Assembly (NCBI GenBank): GCA_023663815.1
Contig: JAMPGS010000015.1
Location: 1-39,534, forward strand
DNA length: 39,534 bases
Direction: 5' to 3'
Source of the DNA: Clostridium sp.
Lineage (GTDB): Bacteria; Bacillota; Clostridia; Lachnospirales; Lachnospiraceae
Part shown: positions 16,163 to 24,689 of the stretch, in pieces
How the letters are laid out: the number at the start of each line of letters is the position of its first letter
How positions within the stretch are numbered: the first letter of the stretch is position 1
Translations under genes and position numbers: made by a program
Notes under the pieces: generated by a model
Database searches by the model: none
Seen by the model: only the letters and a program-made list of their open reading frames with translations
Told to the model about the DNA's origin: nothing

Positions 16163-16813
16163 ATGCAGTATACAAGAGAGACGGCTATAGAGAGGCTGTT
16201 AGAGGGATACCGGGGCTATTTTAACATAACGACGTTCAATGGCGAACAGAACTATCTCACAGCCATCTGTGAGTTTTTTGAACATACGGAAAAATACGTT
16301 TTGTCCAGACAGGCGAATTTATGGACTGCAAATTGTGAGGAGTTTGTATATTTATTTAATGTAGAGAAGCTTTCCAAAGAAATATTTGAGCAGTGCCGGG
16401 ATTTTGCCTATGAGGATGGGATGAAGCGGGCTCATATCGGTCCGGGGCATATGTACACTTACATTACGCCTATCTTTGTATGCGATGCCTGCGAGGATTC
16501 GGCAAGGGCGGCGGTTAAGAAATGCCGCATTTACAAAAGCTTTAAATTTTCTGTACACGGGTGGATGGATTTCCACACCGCGGTTTTGGAGGTGGGCACC
16601 AGCAATAGCTGGAGCGATAAAACCAGCAGCAACGCCAGCAGTAGTTGGGGCAGTAGCCGGAACGAAAGCGATGGAAGTTCCCATGGAGGAAGTACTGGCA
16701 ATCGTTACGGTGATTACTGGAAAATCACCACCAATCGCAGCGGGAAATGTGTGGAGAAAGTTTTAAAAAATGTACTATTCAACAATAAAAAGAAAAGGAG
16801 AAGATTTTTATGA
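16163..16813 (+). CDS. Unknown protein translationally coupled to cstA
   Basis: A 216-residue protein from ATG 16163 (GAAAGGG 12 bases before; GTG 16142 is an alternative). I do not recognise the family. The first 145 residues look globular, with conserved-looking aromatic and cysteine positions (CEEFVYLF, HMYTYITPIFVCDACEDSA, FSVHGWMDFHTAVLEV). Residues about 150-185 are a low-complexity Ser/Gly/Asn stretch, and the C-terminus is strongly basic (NNKKKRRRFL). There is no signal peptide or membrane helix. Its stop overlaps the cstA start in an ATGA arrangement, and one promoter precedes both. That points to a protein made in step with the CstA transporter, perhaps a regulator or accessory subunit; this is inference. 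Confidence 0.75.
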   Translation: MQYTRETAIERLLEGYRGYFNITTFNGEQNYLTAICEFFEHTEKYVLSRQANLWTANCEEFVYLFNVEKLSKEIFEQCRDFAYEDGMKRAHIGPGHMYTYITPIFVCDACEDSARAAVKKCRIYKSFKFSVHGWMDFHTAVLEVGTSNSWSDKTSSNASSSWGSSRNESDGSSHGGSTGNRYGDYWKITTNRSGKCVEKVLKNVLFNNKKKRRRFL

Positions 16814-18525
16814 ACACATTAGTATTGGTTCTCGTCTGTGTGGCCGTTTTGCTGTGCGGTTATATCTTCTATGGAAGATGGCTCTGCAAGCAATGGGGCG
16901 TAGGAGAGAGCAAAGAAGCGACGCCTGCCCATACAATGGAGGATGGCGTTGACTATGTTCCAGCGAAAGCGCCTGTGCTTATGGGACATCATTTTTCTTC
17001 AATCGCAGGAGCCGGCCCGATTACCGGGCCTATCAACGCGGCTTTGTTTGGATGGCTGCCCGTTGTGCTTTGGATTTTGGTAGGCGGAATTTTCTTTGGC
17101 GGCGTACATGACTTTGGCGCGCTGTTTGCGTCCCTGCGCCACAAAGGACAGTCCATCGGAGAGGTAATCTCCGCAAATATGAGCAAGAGGGCAAAGAGAC
17201 TGTTCCTTATTTTTGCGTACCTCACCCTGCTTTTGGTGGTTGCGGCCTTCGCCTCAATTGTGGCGACAACCTTCGGCGCAAAGTTTGACGAGGCGGGAGT
17301 TTTGGACAAAGCGGCAAGCGCGGCCAACGCATCTGTTGCAATGGTATCGCTGTTATTTATCTTAATTGCTATTGCATTTGGTTTCTGCGTGTACCGCAGA
17401 AATATGTCCATGGGCATTTCCACTGTTTTGGGCATCGCGGCAATTGTTATAATTATGGCAATCGGTATGAATTTCCATCCCATTTACCTTTCCACCAATT
17501 CATGGATGATTATTGTAGGTATTTATATTGCAATTGCTTCCGTGGCTCCCGTGTGGATTTTATTACAGCCCAGAGATTATTTGAGCTCCTTCCTGCTTTA
17601 CGCAATGCTGGCGGTTGCGCTGATTGGCGTTGTGGGAGCCCATCCCAACATTGACCCTGAGCTGTTCCCTGCTTTCACAGGATTTGCGGTTGACAACGGA
17701 AACGGCGTGCAGTATCTGTTCCCGATTTTGTTTACAACGGTTGCATGTGGCGCTATTTCCGGTTTCCATTCATTGGTTTCATCGGGAACAACCTCCAAAC
17801 AGCTTGACAAGGAAACCGACGCAAAGCCCATCGCTTACGGCGGTATGCTCCTTGAGTGCGTACTGGCGGTTTTGACGGTGTGCGCCATTGCTTATGCGAG
17901 ACAGACCGGCCACACAGCGGGCGCGACGGATATTTTTGCAGGCGGAATTGCAGCCATGGTTGCGGCGATTCCAGGATTGGCAGGATTGGAAAACGTTCTT
18001 TATACGCTGCTTATCCTTACATACTCCGCGTTCTGTTTGACTTCCTTGGATACGGCGACCCGCCTTGCGCGTTTCATGTTCCAGGAGTTCTGGCTTGAGC
18101 CGGGGCAGACGGTAGCCGACGTAAAAGAGGGGTACAAAAAGCTTTTGGTAAATCCTTATTTTGCAACGATTATCACGGTTGTAATTGGCATTTTGCTGGG
18201 CATGACCGGTTATGCAAAGATTTGGGGACTGTTCGGTTCCGCCAACCAACTGCTTGCAGGCTTAGGTCTTCTGGCGGTTGCCACATGGCTTGGAAATATC
18301 GGAAAGAACAACAAGATGTTCCTGTTCCCTATGGCTTTCATGATGGTAGTGACAATCTGCTCTCTGGTAATTACTGTGAAAAATCAGGTTGGCATTATCT
18401 CGGCAGGCGGCGCGGACTGGGGTCCTTATGCGCAGACTGTTTTGGCAGTATTGTTGATTATCCTTGCCGTTCTTCTTGTAATTGAAGGCGTTCAGACGTT
18501 GTTTGGAAAGAAAAAGACGGCATAA
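16810..18525 (+). CDS. cstA: CstA-family carbon-starvation transporter (peptide/pyruvate)
   Basis: A multi-pass inner-membrane transporter of 571 residues, shorter than E. coli CstA (about 700) but normal for the Clostridial form. The hallmark GHHFSSIAGAGPITGPI lies near residue 58, followed by WILVGGIFFGGVHDF and a C-terminal array of hydrophobic helices ending in a short basic tail. CstA proteins import peptides or pyruvate during carbon limitation. AAAGGAG precedes ATG 16810, and translation is coupled to the upstream unknown gene by a 4-base overlap. A GC-rich terminator follows. Substrate choice cannot be read from sequence. Confidence 0.93.
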   Translation: MNTLVLVLVCVAVLLCGYIFYGRWLCKQWGVGESKEATPAHTMEDGVDYVPAKAPVLMGHHFSSIAGAGPITGPINAALFGWLPVVLWILVGGIFFGGVHDFGALFASLRHKGQSIGEVISANMSKRAKRLFLIFAYLTLLLVVAAFASIVATTFGAKFDEAGVLDKAASAANASVAMVSLLFILIAIAFGFCVYRRNMSMGISTVLGIAAIVIIMAIGMNFHPIYLSTNSWMIIVGIYIAIASVAPVWILLQPRDYLSSFLLYAMLAVALIGVVGAHPNIDPELFPAFTGFAVDNGNGVQYLFPILFTTVACGAISGFHSLVSSGTTSKQLDKETDAKPIAYGGMLLECVLAVLTVCAIAYARQTGHTAGATDIFAGGIAAMVAAIPGLAGLENVLYTLLILTYSAFCLTSLDTATRLARFMFQEFWLEPGQTVADVKEGYKKLLVNPYFATIITVVIGILLGMTGYAKIWGLFGSANQLLAGLGLLAVATWLGNIGKNNKMFLFPMAFMMVVTICSLVITVKNQVGIISAGGADWGPYAQTVLAVLLIILAVLLVIEGVQTLFGKKKTA

Positions 18526-18558
18526 AGAATTTTATAAAAACGGTTATTTGTGATTTGG

Positions 18559-18594
18559 AAAGCCCTGCGGGGGAGTTGCCCCGCGGGGCTTTTT
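18559..18594 (+). terminator. Rho-independent terminator after cstA
   Basis: A 14-bp stem, AAAGCCCTGCGGGG with CCCCGCGGGGCTTT (one G-U pair, loop about 6), followed by T residues. Confidence 0.92.
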
Positions 18595-18670
18595 GGTTTA
18601 CATATTTGGAGAGGAATGGTAGAATAGAGGCGTGGGAAAACAGGGAATGGTAAGAGAGGGCGAAATAAAA

Positions 18671-20263
18671 GTGGAACGTTATTTTAATACGGAAGGAATA
18701 TGCGACCCCAAATTGCATTATATGGTGAGGCTTGACGATAGGATAAAGGAAATCCGGCGTTTTTTTGTGGATAGGGGAAAATATTTTGTTATCAACCGGG
18801 GCAGACAGTACGGAAAGACAACCACCCTGCGCGCTCTGGCAAAAGATTTAAGACCAGATTACCTTGTTTTAACGATGGATTTTCAGGAAATAGGAACGGC
18901 GGAGTATAAAGACGAGGATTCTTTTTCAAGAGCATTTGCGGAAATATTTGTAAAAGCCTTTAAAAGTGCAGAGATAATAAATGGGCAGGAATTGATAAAT
19001 CCGATAGTAGTCTTTGGGGATAAAAAAGAAAGCGCGACTTTACGAGAATTGTTTGACAGGATAAGTAAGCTGTGCGGGCAGTCCAAAAAACCGGTGATTG
19101 TGATGATTGACGAGGTGGACAGCGCGGCAAATAATCAGGTGTTTATCGACTTTTTGGCGCTTCTTAGAAGATACTATATGGACAGGGAAAACCAGCCGAT
19201 TTTCCACTCGGTCATTTTGGCGGGCGTTTACGATATTAAAAATTTAAAATTAAAACTGCGGTCTGAGACGGAGCACCAGTACAACAGTCCATGGAATATT
19301 GCGGCTGAGTTTGATATTGAAATGAGCTTTACTGTGGAACAAATTTATGGGATGCTCAAGGAGTATGAGGCCGATAGGCAGACCGGTGCGGATATGGAAA
19401 CAGCGGCGGAGGAAATTTATCGATATACGTCGGGCTATCCCTATTTGGTGTCGGCAGTCTGTAAATTACTAGACGAAAAAATATGCGGGACAAAGGAATT
19501 TGAAAACGGTGCGGCAACGTGGACAAAGGAGGGCGTGGCTGAGGCGGTAAAGCTTCTTTTGAAAAAGAATACCCCGCTTTTTGACAGCATGGCAAGACAA
19601 CTGGACATTTACAGGGATTTGCGGGGAATGGTGGAGGAAATTCTTTATCAGGGAAAACAAATATCCTTTAGTCCTATGGAAAAATCGGTAAGCTTAGGCG
19701 TGATGTTTGGATTTTTAAAAGAAGAAAAGGGCTGCGTGGCGGTGGCGAACCGCATTTTTGAGATGGCGCTTTTGAATATGTTTATGGCGGAGGAGGCTGT
19801 TAAAAGCGAGGCTTTCCGCTATGGACAGCGGGATAAAAACCAGTTTATCAAGGATGGCAGGCTTGACATGGAATTGGTGCTTAATAAGTTTGTGGTGCAT
19901 TTTACAGATATTTACGGCGGAAATGATGAAAAATTTATAGAAGAATACGGGAGAAAATTTTTCCTTTTGTATTTAAAGCCTATTATCAACGGAACCGGCA
20001 ATTATTATATTGAAGCGCAGACAAGGGATGCAAGGCGGACTGACGTGGTTGTGGATTATCTGGGGGAGCAGTTTGTGGTGGAGCTTAAAATTTGGCACGG
20101 CAACGAATACAATGAGCGGGGAGAGGAACAGCTTGCCGGTTATTTGGATTATTTTCATGTAAAAAAGGGATATATGCTCAGCTTTAATTTTAATAAGAAA
20201 AAAGAAATGGGCGTAAAAACGGTGCGGCTGGGCGATAGGGCAATTGTGGAGGCGGTTGTCTGA
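18671..20263 (+). CDS. AAA-ATPase-like protein with C-terminal PD-(D/E)XK nuclease domain
   Basis: A member of the AAA-ATPase_like/PDDEXK_9 group, common and often multicopy in anaerobic Clostridia and Bacteroides. The ATPase part has Walker A GRQYGKTTTL (K49) and Walker B VIVMIDEVDSA (D147, E148). The C-terminal nuclease fold has D458 in RTDVVVDY and E471/K473 in VVELKIWHG, then QLAGYLDYFHVKKGYML. Length is about 530 residues. The start is uncertain: GTG 18671 has GAGAGGG ten bases upstream and matches where the family begins (RYFNTEG); GTG 18632 and ATG 18647 have poor sites. The biological role is unknown; defence or mobile-element roles have been suggested for such genes. It stands 16 bases before rqcH. 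Confidence 0.88.
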   Translation: MERYFNTEGICDPKLHYMVRLDDRIKEIRRFFVDRGKYFVINRGRQYGKTTTLRALAKDLRPDYLVLTMDFQEIGTAEYKDEDSFSRAFAEIFVKAFKSAEIINGQELINPIVVFGDKKESATLRELFDRISKLCGQSKKPVIVMIDEVDSAANNQVFIDFLALLRRYYMDRENQPIFHSVILAGVYDIKNLKLKLRSETEHQYNSPWNIAAEFDIEMSFTVEQIYGMLKEYEADRQTGADMETAAEEIYRYTSGYPYLVSAVCKLLDEKICGTKEFENGAATWTKEGVAEAVKLLLKKNTPLFDSMARQLDIYRDLRGMVEEILYQGKQISFSPMEKSVSLGVMFGFLKEEKGCVAVANRIFEMALLNMFMAEEAVKSEAFRYGQRDKNQFIKDGRLDMELVLNKFVVHFTDIYGGNDEKFIEEYGRKFFLLYLKPIINGTGNYYIEAQTRDARRTDVVVDYLGEQFVVELKIWHGNEYNERGEEQLAGYLDYFHVKKGYMLSFNFNKKKEMGVKTVRLGDRAIVEAVV

Positions 20264-20279
20264 AGAAAGGAGTACTCAA

Positions 20280-22037
20280 ATGGCTTTTGACGGAATCACA
20301 ATTGCGGCGATTGTAAAAGAATTAAAAGAAACGCTGACAGGGGGGCGTATTTACAAAATTGCCCAGCCTGAAAATGATGAATTGCTGCTCACAATAAAAA
20401 CAGCCGACGGGGGGCAAAGGCGCGTTTTGATATCGGCGGGGGCATCCCTTCCGCTTATTTATTTGACGGAAAATAACAAGCCAAGTCCCATGACGGCTCC
20501 GGGCTTTTGTATGCTTCTGCGCAAGCACCTGCAGAACGGCCGGATTACCGATGTGACACAGCCCGGCCTTGAGCGGGTTATCCACTTTCATGTGGAGCAT
20601 TTAAACGAGATGGGCGACCTTTGCCGCAAGCGGCTGGCGGTGGAAATCATGGGCAAGCACAGCAATATCATTTTTTTAAACGAGGACGATACCATCATCG
20701 ACAGTATCAAGCATATTTCCGGCATGGTGAGCTCGGTGCGGGAAGTGCTCCCCGGCAGAAGCTACTTTATTCCCATGACAATCGATAAGGAAAATCCCTT
20801 GGAATTGAATTTTCCCGCTTTTCAAAATGCTATGAAATCGGGGAGCATGCCCGTATATAAGGCGGTATACAACCACTACACCGGCATTTCTCCGGTTATC
20901 GCGCAGGAAATTTGTTATCGGGCCGGGGTGGACGGGGACTTTTCCACCGGCCTTTTTTCCGATATGCCGGAGGGAGAGGCGCTGCTTGCAAGGCTGTATC
21001 AGGCCTTTGAGGGGCTTATGAGGGAGGTAAAAGAGGGGGATTTTTCACCGGTGATTTTATATGAAAAGGGAGTTCCCGCGGAGTTTTCCCCGATTCCTTT
21101 AAAGATGTATGGGGAGGAGGAAGCCGTCCCCTTTTCCTCCATAAGCGCGCTTTTGGAAAAGTACTATGCGGAGAAGAGCACGGTCACCCGTATCAGGCAG
21201 AAATCGGCGGATTTGCGGAAAATCGTGCAGACCGCCCTTGAGCGGAATGTAAAAAAATACGACTTGCAGTTAAAACAAATGCGGGATACGGAGAAAAAGG
21301 ATAAATATCGGATATATGGGGAGCTCTTAAACACCTACGGCTATGAAGCTTCAACCGGCGATAAATCGCTGAAGGCGCTGAATTATTATACCAATGAGGA
21401 GATTACCATTCCTTTAGACCCGTTGCTTTCCCCCTCGGAAAATGCAAAAAAATATTTTGACAAATATGGAAAAATGAAGCGGACCTGTGAGGCCCTCTCC
21501 GAGCTTACCAAGGAGGTAAAGGAAGAAATCGACCACTTGGAATCGGTTCAGGCGGCGTTAGATATTGCGCTTCATGAGGAGGATCTTGCGCAGATTAAGG
21601 AGGAGCTGATTGCAAGCGGCTATATCCGACGGAAGGGCGGGGGCAAAAAGGTGAAGTTTACCAGCAGGCCTTTTCATTATATAAATAAAGATGGGTTCCA
21701 TATTTATGTGGGCAAAAATAATTATCAAAACGACGAGCTTACCTTCAAGTTTGCCGTAGGCGGCGATTGGTGGTTTCATGCCAAGGGAATCCCCGGCTCC
21801 CACGTGGTGGTGAAGTCCGAAGGGAAGGAGCTTCCCGACGGGACCTTCGAGGACGCCGCAAGGCTTGCCGCTTATTATTCCAAGGCGCGCAGTCAGGAGA
21901 AGGTGGAGATTGATTACACGGAAAAGAAAAATGTGAAGAAGCCGGGGGCGGCCAAACCGGGGTTTGTGGTTTACTATACCAATTATTCTATGATGATAGA
22001 TACGGATATATCAGGGCTGAGGCTTTTGGAGGATTAG
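20280..22037 (+). CDS. rqcH: RqcH / NFACT-family ribosome quality-control protein
   Basis: The bacterial NEMF/Rqc2 homologue, which binds obstructed 50S subunits and recruits alanyl-tRNA to add poly-alanine tails that mark stalled peptides for degradation; older annotation calls it fibronectin-binding protein. The 585 residues contain the NFACT-N domain (FDGITIAAIVKELKETLTGG at the start), a central helix-hairpin-helix and coiled coil (about 290-440), and the NFACT-R domain with DGFHIYVGKNN and DWWFHAKGIPGSH (about 496-508). ATG 20280 has AAAGGAG seven bases upstream. It lies directly after the AAA/PD-(D/E)XK gene and may be read through from it. Confidence 0.95.
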   Translation: MAFDGITIAAIVKELKETLTGGRIYKIAQPENDELLLTIKTADGGQRRVLISAGASLPLIYLTENNKPSPMTAPGFCMLLRKHLQNGRITDVTQPGLERVIHFHVEHLNEMGDLCRKRLAVEIMGKHSNIIFLNEDDTIIDSIKHISGMVSSVREVLPGRSYFIPMTIDKENPLELNFPAFQNAMKSGSMPVYKAVYNHYTGISPVIAQEICYRAGVDGDFSTGLFSDMPEGEALLARLYQAFEGLMREVKEGDFSPVILYEKGVPAEFSPIPLKMYGEEEAVPFSSISALLEKYYAEKSTVTRIRQKSADLRKIVQTALERNVKKYDLQLKQMRDTEKKDKYRIYGELLNTYGYEASTGDKSLKALNYYTNEEITIPLDPLLSPSENAKKYFDKYGKMKRTCEALSELTKEVKEEIDHLESVQAALDIALHEEDLAQIKEELIASGYIRRKGGGKKVKFTSRPFHYINKDGFHIYVGKNNYQNDELTFKFAVGGDWWFHAKGIPGSHVVVKSEGKELPDGTFEDAARLAAYYSKARSQEKVEIDYTEKKNVKKPGAAKPGFVVYYTNYSMMIDTDISGLRLLED

Positions 22038-22160
22038 AAGGTGGGGCGGGGATAGGAGAATTGTTGTGAATAGGGGAGAATTTGACGGTAATTTAAGTGA
22101 CTTGAATCCTGTGACAATGCAAGAAATCTGAATCTTGCGGCAATTCAAACAACCTAAATC

Positions 22161-22189
22161 TTGACGTTTCGGTACGCTTCGCCTATAAT
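22161..22189 (+). promoter_or_regulatory. Strong sigma-A promoter for the yicC-cinA block
   Basis: TTGACG (22161-22166), exactly 17 bp, then TATAAT (22184-22189): near-consensus, about 70 bases before the yicC start. Confidence 0.88.
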
Positions 22190-22261
22190 AAGGTGAATAA
22201 TAAGCGAAAGATTTGGCCAAAGCAGGCTGAGAGCCAAAAGTACGCAATCAGGAGGAACGCC

Positions 22262-23140
22262 ATGATTAAAAGCATGACGGGGTTTGGCAGATGCGAAATT
22301 CAGGAAGGCGAGCGCAAAATCACCGTGGAAATGAAGTCGGTAAACCACCGGTATCTGGACGTGAGTATCAAAATGCCAAAAAAGCTGAACTTTTTTGAGG
22401 CCGCTATCAGAAGCGAACTAAAAAAATATATCCAAAGGGGAAAGGTGGATATATTTATTTCCTACGAGGATTACACGGAGACAAACGTGTGCGTGAAGTA
22501 TAACAAGGAGCTGGCGGCGGAGTACCTGAAATATCTAAATCAGATGGCGGAAGATTTTTCGCTGGAAAACGACGTGCGGGTTCTTGGCCTTTCCCGATTC
22601 CCGGAAGTGTTTACCATGGAGGAGCAGAGCATTGATGAGGAGAAGCTCTGGCAGCTTTTAAACCGTGCGCTGGAGGAAGCGGCGGAGGGCTTTGTGGAGA
22701 CGAGAATCACGGAAGGGGAGCATTTGCGGGACGATCTTTTAGAAAAGCTGGACGGGATGCTTGCCCACGTGGAATTTATCTCGGAGCGTTCCCCCCAGAT
22801 AATCGCCGAGTACCGGCAGAAGCTGGAGGATAAGGTGAAGGAGCTTTTGGGAGACGCCGCTGTGGATGAAAACAGGCTTCTCTTGGAGGTGACCGTTTAT
22901 GCGGACAGGGTCTGCGTGGACGAGGAGCTGGTTCGGCTAAAAAGCCATATTGAGACCACAAAGGAAACCCTGCTTCAAGGCGGAAGCATCGGCCGAAAGC
23001 TGGATTTTATCGCGCAGGAAATGAATAGGGAGTCCAACACCATTTTGTCCAAATCAAGCGACCTTGAGATATCCAATCACGCAATCGAGCTGAAAACGGA
23101 AATTGAAAAGGTGAGAGAACAAATTCAAAACATTGAATAG
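22262..23140 (+). CDS. yicC: YicC-family endoribonuclease
   Basis: A 292-residue YicC/YloC protein, a family shown to be an endoribonuclease in E. coli and B. subtilis. The N-terminus MIKSMTGFGR and SVNHRYLDVSIKMP are family hallmarks, and the C-terminal DUF1732 has GGSIGRKLDFIAQEMNRESNTI. Start ATG 22262 has AGGAGG six bases upstream, so the longer in-frame extension is rejected. It heads a tightly packed cluster yicC-remA-gmk-rpoZ, conserved across Firmicutes, and lies just after a near-consensus promoter. Function in this organism is inferred from family. Confidence 0.94.
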   Translation: MIKSMTGFGRCEIQEGERKITVEMKSVNHRYLDVSIKMPKKLNFFEAAIRSELKKYIQRGKVDIFISYEDYTETNVCVKYNKELAAEYLKYLNQMAEDFSLENDVRVLGLSRFPEVFTMEEQSIDEEKLWQLLNRALEEAAEGFVETRITEGEHLRDDLLEKLDGMLAHVEFISERSPQIIAEYRQKLEDKVKELLGDAAVDENRLLLEVTVYADRVCVDEELVRLKSHIETTKETLLQGGSIGRKLDFIAQEMNRESNTILSKSSDLEISNHAIELKTEIEKVREQIQNIE

Positions 23141-23150
23141 GAAAACTTTT

Positions 23151-23411
23151 ATGAACAAGCTGATTCATATAGGCTTCGGCAATATTGTAAATTCCGGTAA
23201 AATCATAGCGATTGTAAGCCCCGATTCCGCTCCGGTGAAGCGGCTGGTGCAAAAAGCCAGAGAGAACGGGAGCGCAATCGACGCCACCCAAGGGAGAAAA
23301 ACGAAAGCCGTGCTGGTAATGGAAAACAGTCAATTAGTGCTGTCCGCGCTGCTTCCGGAAACAATTGCGCAGAGAGCACAGGCGGAAAGCAGAGATGAGA
23401 ATGAAGCGTAA
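23151..23411 (+). CDS. remA: RemA/DUF370 DNA-binding regulator
   Basis: An 86-residue DUF370 protein. In B. subtilis RemA is a DNA-binding activator of extracellular-matrix and osmoprotection genes that forms ring-shaped oligomers. Seen here are LIHIGFGNIVNSGKIIAI, PVKRLVQKARENGSAIDATQGRKTKAV and LPETIAQR, all family hallmarks. AGGAAAA precedes ATG 23151 by six bases, ten bases after yicC. Its end overlaps the start of gmk by 17 bases, so translation is probably coupled. Position between yicC and gmk is the standard one. Confidence 0.93.
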   Translation: MNKLIHIGFGNIVNSGKIIAIVSPDSAPVKRLVQKARENGSAIDATQGRKTKAVLVMENSQLVLSALLPETIAQRAQAESRDENEA

Positions 23412-24024
23412 GGGAATTTTAATTGTAGTTTCAGGTTTTTCAGGGACAGGGAAAGGCACGCTCATGAAACAACTGGTCCGCGCCTATGACAATTATGCCC
23501 TGTCGGTATCCATGACCACCAGAAGTCCCAGACCGGGCGAGGTGGACGGCAAAGAATACTTTTTTGTCTCCCAAGAGGAATTTTTAAAGCAGGTAAAAAA
23601 CGACGGTCTTATAGAATACGCGACCTACTGCGAGCACTATTACGGCACGCCCAGAGAGTATGTGGAAAACCAGTTGGAAAAAGGCAAGGACGTGATTCTG
23701 GAAATTGAAATTCAAGGAGCGCTTAAAGTAAAGGAAAAATACCCTACGGCCCTTCTCATGTTTGTGATGCCGCCAAGCGCCGCGGAGCTGAAAAAACGTC
23801 TTGAGGGGCGAGGAACGGAAAGCCCGGAAATCATCAATAAGCGTCTGGAGCGTGCGTTAGAGGAAGCTAAAGGAATTGAACAGTACGACTATATCGTCAT
23901 CAACGATAAACTGGAGGAGTGCGTTGAGGGGATGCACACCCTGATACGCGCGGCCCATGAGACCCCCATAAGAAATAAAGAATTAATTGAAAATATTCGC
24001 AGAGAGCTAGGGGCGCTTAAATAG
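23395..24024 (+). CDS. gmk: Guanylate kinase
   Basis: Phosphorylates GMP to GDP with ATP in the cytoplasm. About 209 residues. The P-loop GFSGTGKGTL, the GMP-binding TTRSPRPGEVDGKEYFFV, and EIEIQGALKVKEKYP with the lid RLEGRGTESPEII are all present. The start ATG 23395 has GGAAAG five bases upstream; ATG 23401 is also possible. Both overlap the end of remA. rpoZ follows 32 bases later, the usual gmk-rpoZ order. Confidence 0.96.
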   Translation: MRMKRKGILIVVSGFSGTGKGTLMKQLVRAYDNYALSVSMTTRSPRPGEVDGKEYFFVSQEEFLKQVKNDGLIEYATYCEHYYGTPREYVENQLEKGKDVILEIEIQGALKVKEKYPTALLMFVMPPSAAELKKRLEGRGTESPEIINKRLERALEEAKGIEQYDYIVINDKLEECVEGMHTLIRAAHETPIRNKELIENIRRELGALK

Positions 24025-24056
24025 CCCTGAAAAAAGGTTTTTTGAAAGGAGAAAAT

Positions 24057-24290
24057 ATGTTACATCCGTCTTATTCTGATTTAATGAAAGTAGTAAACAG
24101 CGAGGTTGAGCAAGGAGAAGCGCCGGTTGTCAACAGCCGATATTCAATTGTGATGGCAACCTCCAAAAGAGCAAGACAGATTATTGCAGGCGAAGAGCCG
24201 CTCATATACAGCGGAGGCAACGAAAAGCCGCTTTCTATCGCGGTGGAAGAACTCAACCAAGGAAAAATAAAAATCCTATCGGACGATTAA
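24057..24290 (+). CDS. rpoZ: RNA polymerase omega subunit
   Basis: A 77-residue omega subunit that helps assemble and stabilise RNA polymerase. NSRYSIVMATSKRARQII and the acidic, helical end (SIAVEELNQGKIKIL) match the family. ATG 24057 has AAAGGAG six bases upstream; an earlier start at 24042 has none. It follows gmk and precedes the unusual 400-bp element. No terminator of the classical type with a T-run is seen directly after it. Confidence 0.93.
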   Translation: MLHPSYSDLMKVVNSEVEQGEAPVVNSRYSIVMATSKRARQIIAGEEPLIYSGGNEKPLSIAVEELNQGKIKILSDD

Positions 24291-24676
24291 CCGCCGAACA
24301 AAGGCTGACAGTTGCCCCACCCCATAAGTTGGCTTCGGCCAGCTTGTTTTTTGCGCGAGCAACGAGACAAGCGGACACTTTTTCTTGTCTTTTCCCTGCC
24401 TGCCGCTCGGCGCACGCCGAGCGAAAAGCAACAGGGAGCCAAAGGGAGATGCTTGCATCTCCACTTGGCGACCGTTGCGCCAGCGAGGCGAGAGCCGAGC
24501 GGGCAGGCAGGGAGTATGCCGAAGAAATAAAAGCGTCCATTTGACGACTGCCGCGACAGTAAGGCGTAAGCCGAACTGCGCAAGCGGAGGGAGCCAGCCG
24601 GTGAAGCAAGTGAGCAGGCAGACAGCGAGCTTGCGGAAGTCGCAAACGGCCCCATTCGTCTGCACCCCTCGCAAGC
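24291..24676 (+). other. Stem-rich, stop-poor intergenic element between rpoZ and rimO
   Basis: About 390 GC-rich bases without a recognisable gene. A 19-bp helix joins 24393-24411 and 24494-24513 with one bulged base. The local hairpin 24404-24411/24416-24423 competes with it for the same strand. Inside lie a hairpin GGAGATGC/GCATCTCC (24445-24462), extended by GCCAA/TTGGC (24438-24469), and GCAAC/GTTGC (24428/24474). In the second half, GCTTGCG at 24629-24635 can pair with CGCAAGC at 24579-24585 or at 24670-24676, the latter directly before the rimO ribosome binding site. Several frames on both strands are open through most of it, which fits its composition rather than coding. It may be a regulatory RNA leader for rimO or a palindromic dispersed repeat. 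The call is structural; function unknown. Confidence 0.6.
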
Positions 24677-24689
24677 AAAAGGAGAAACC

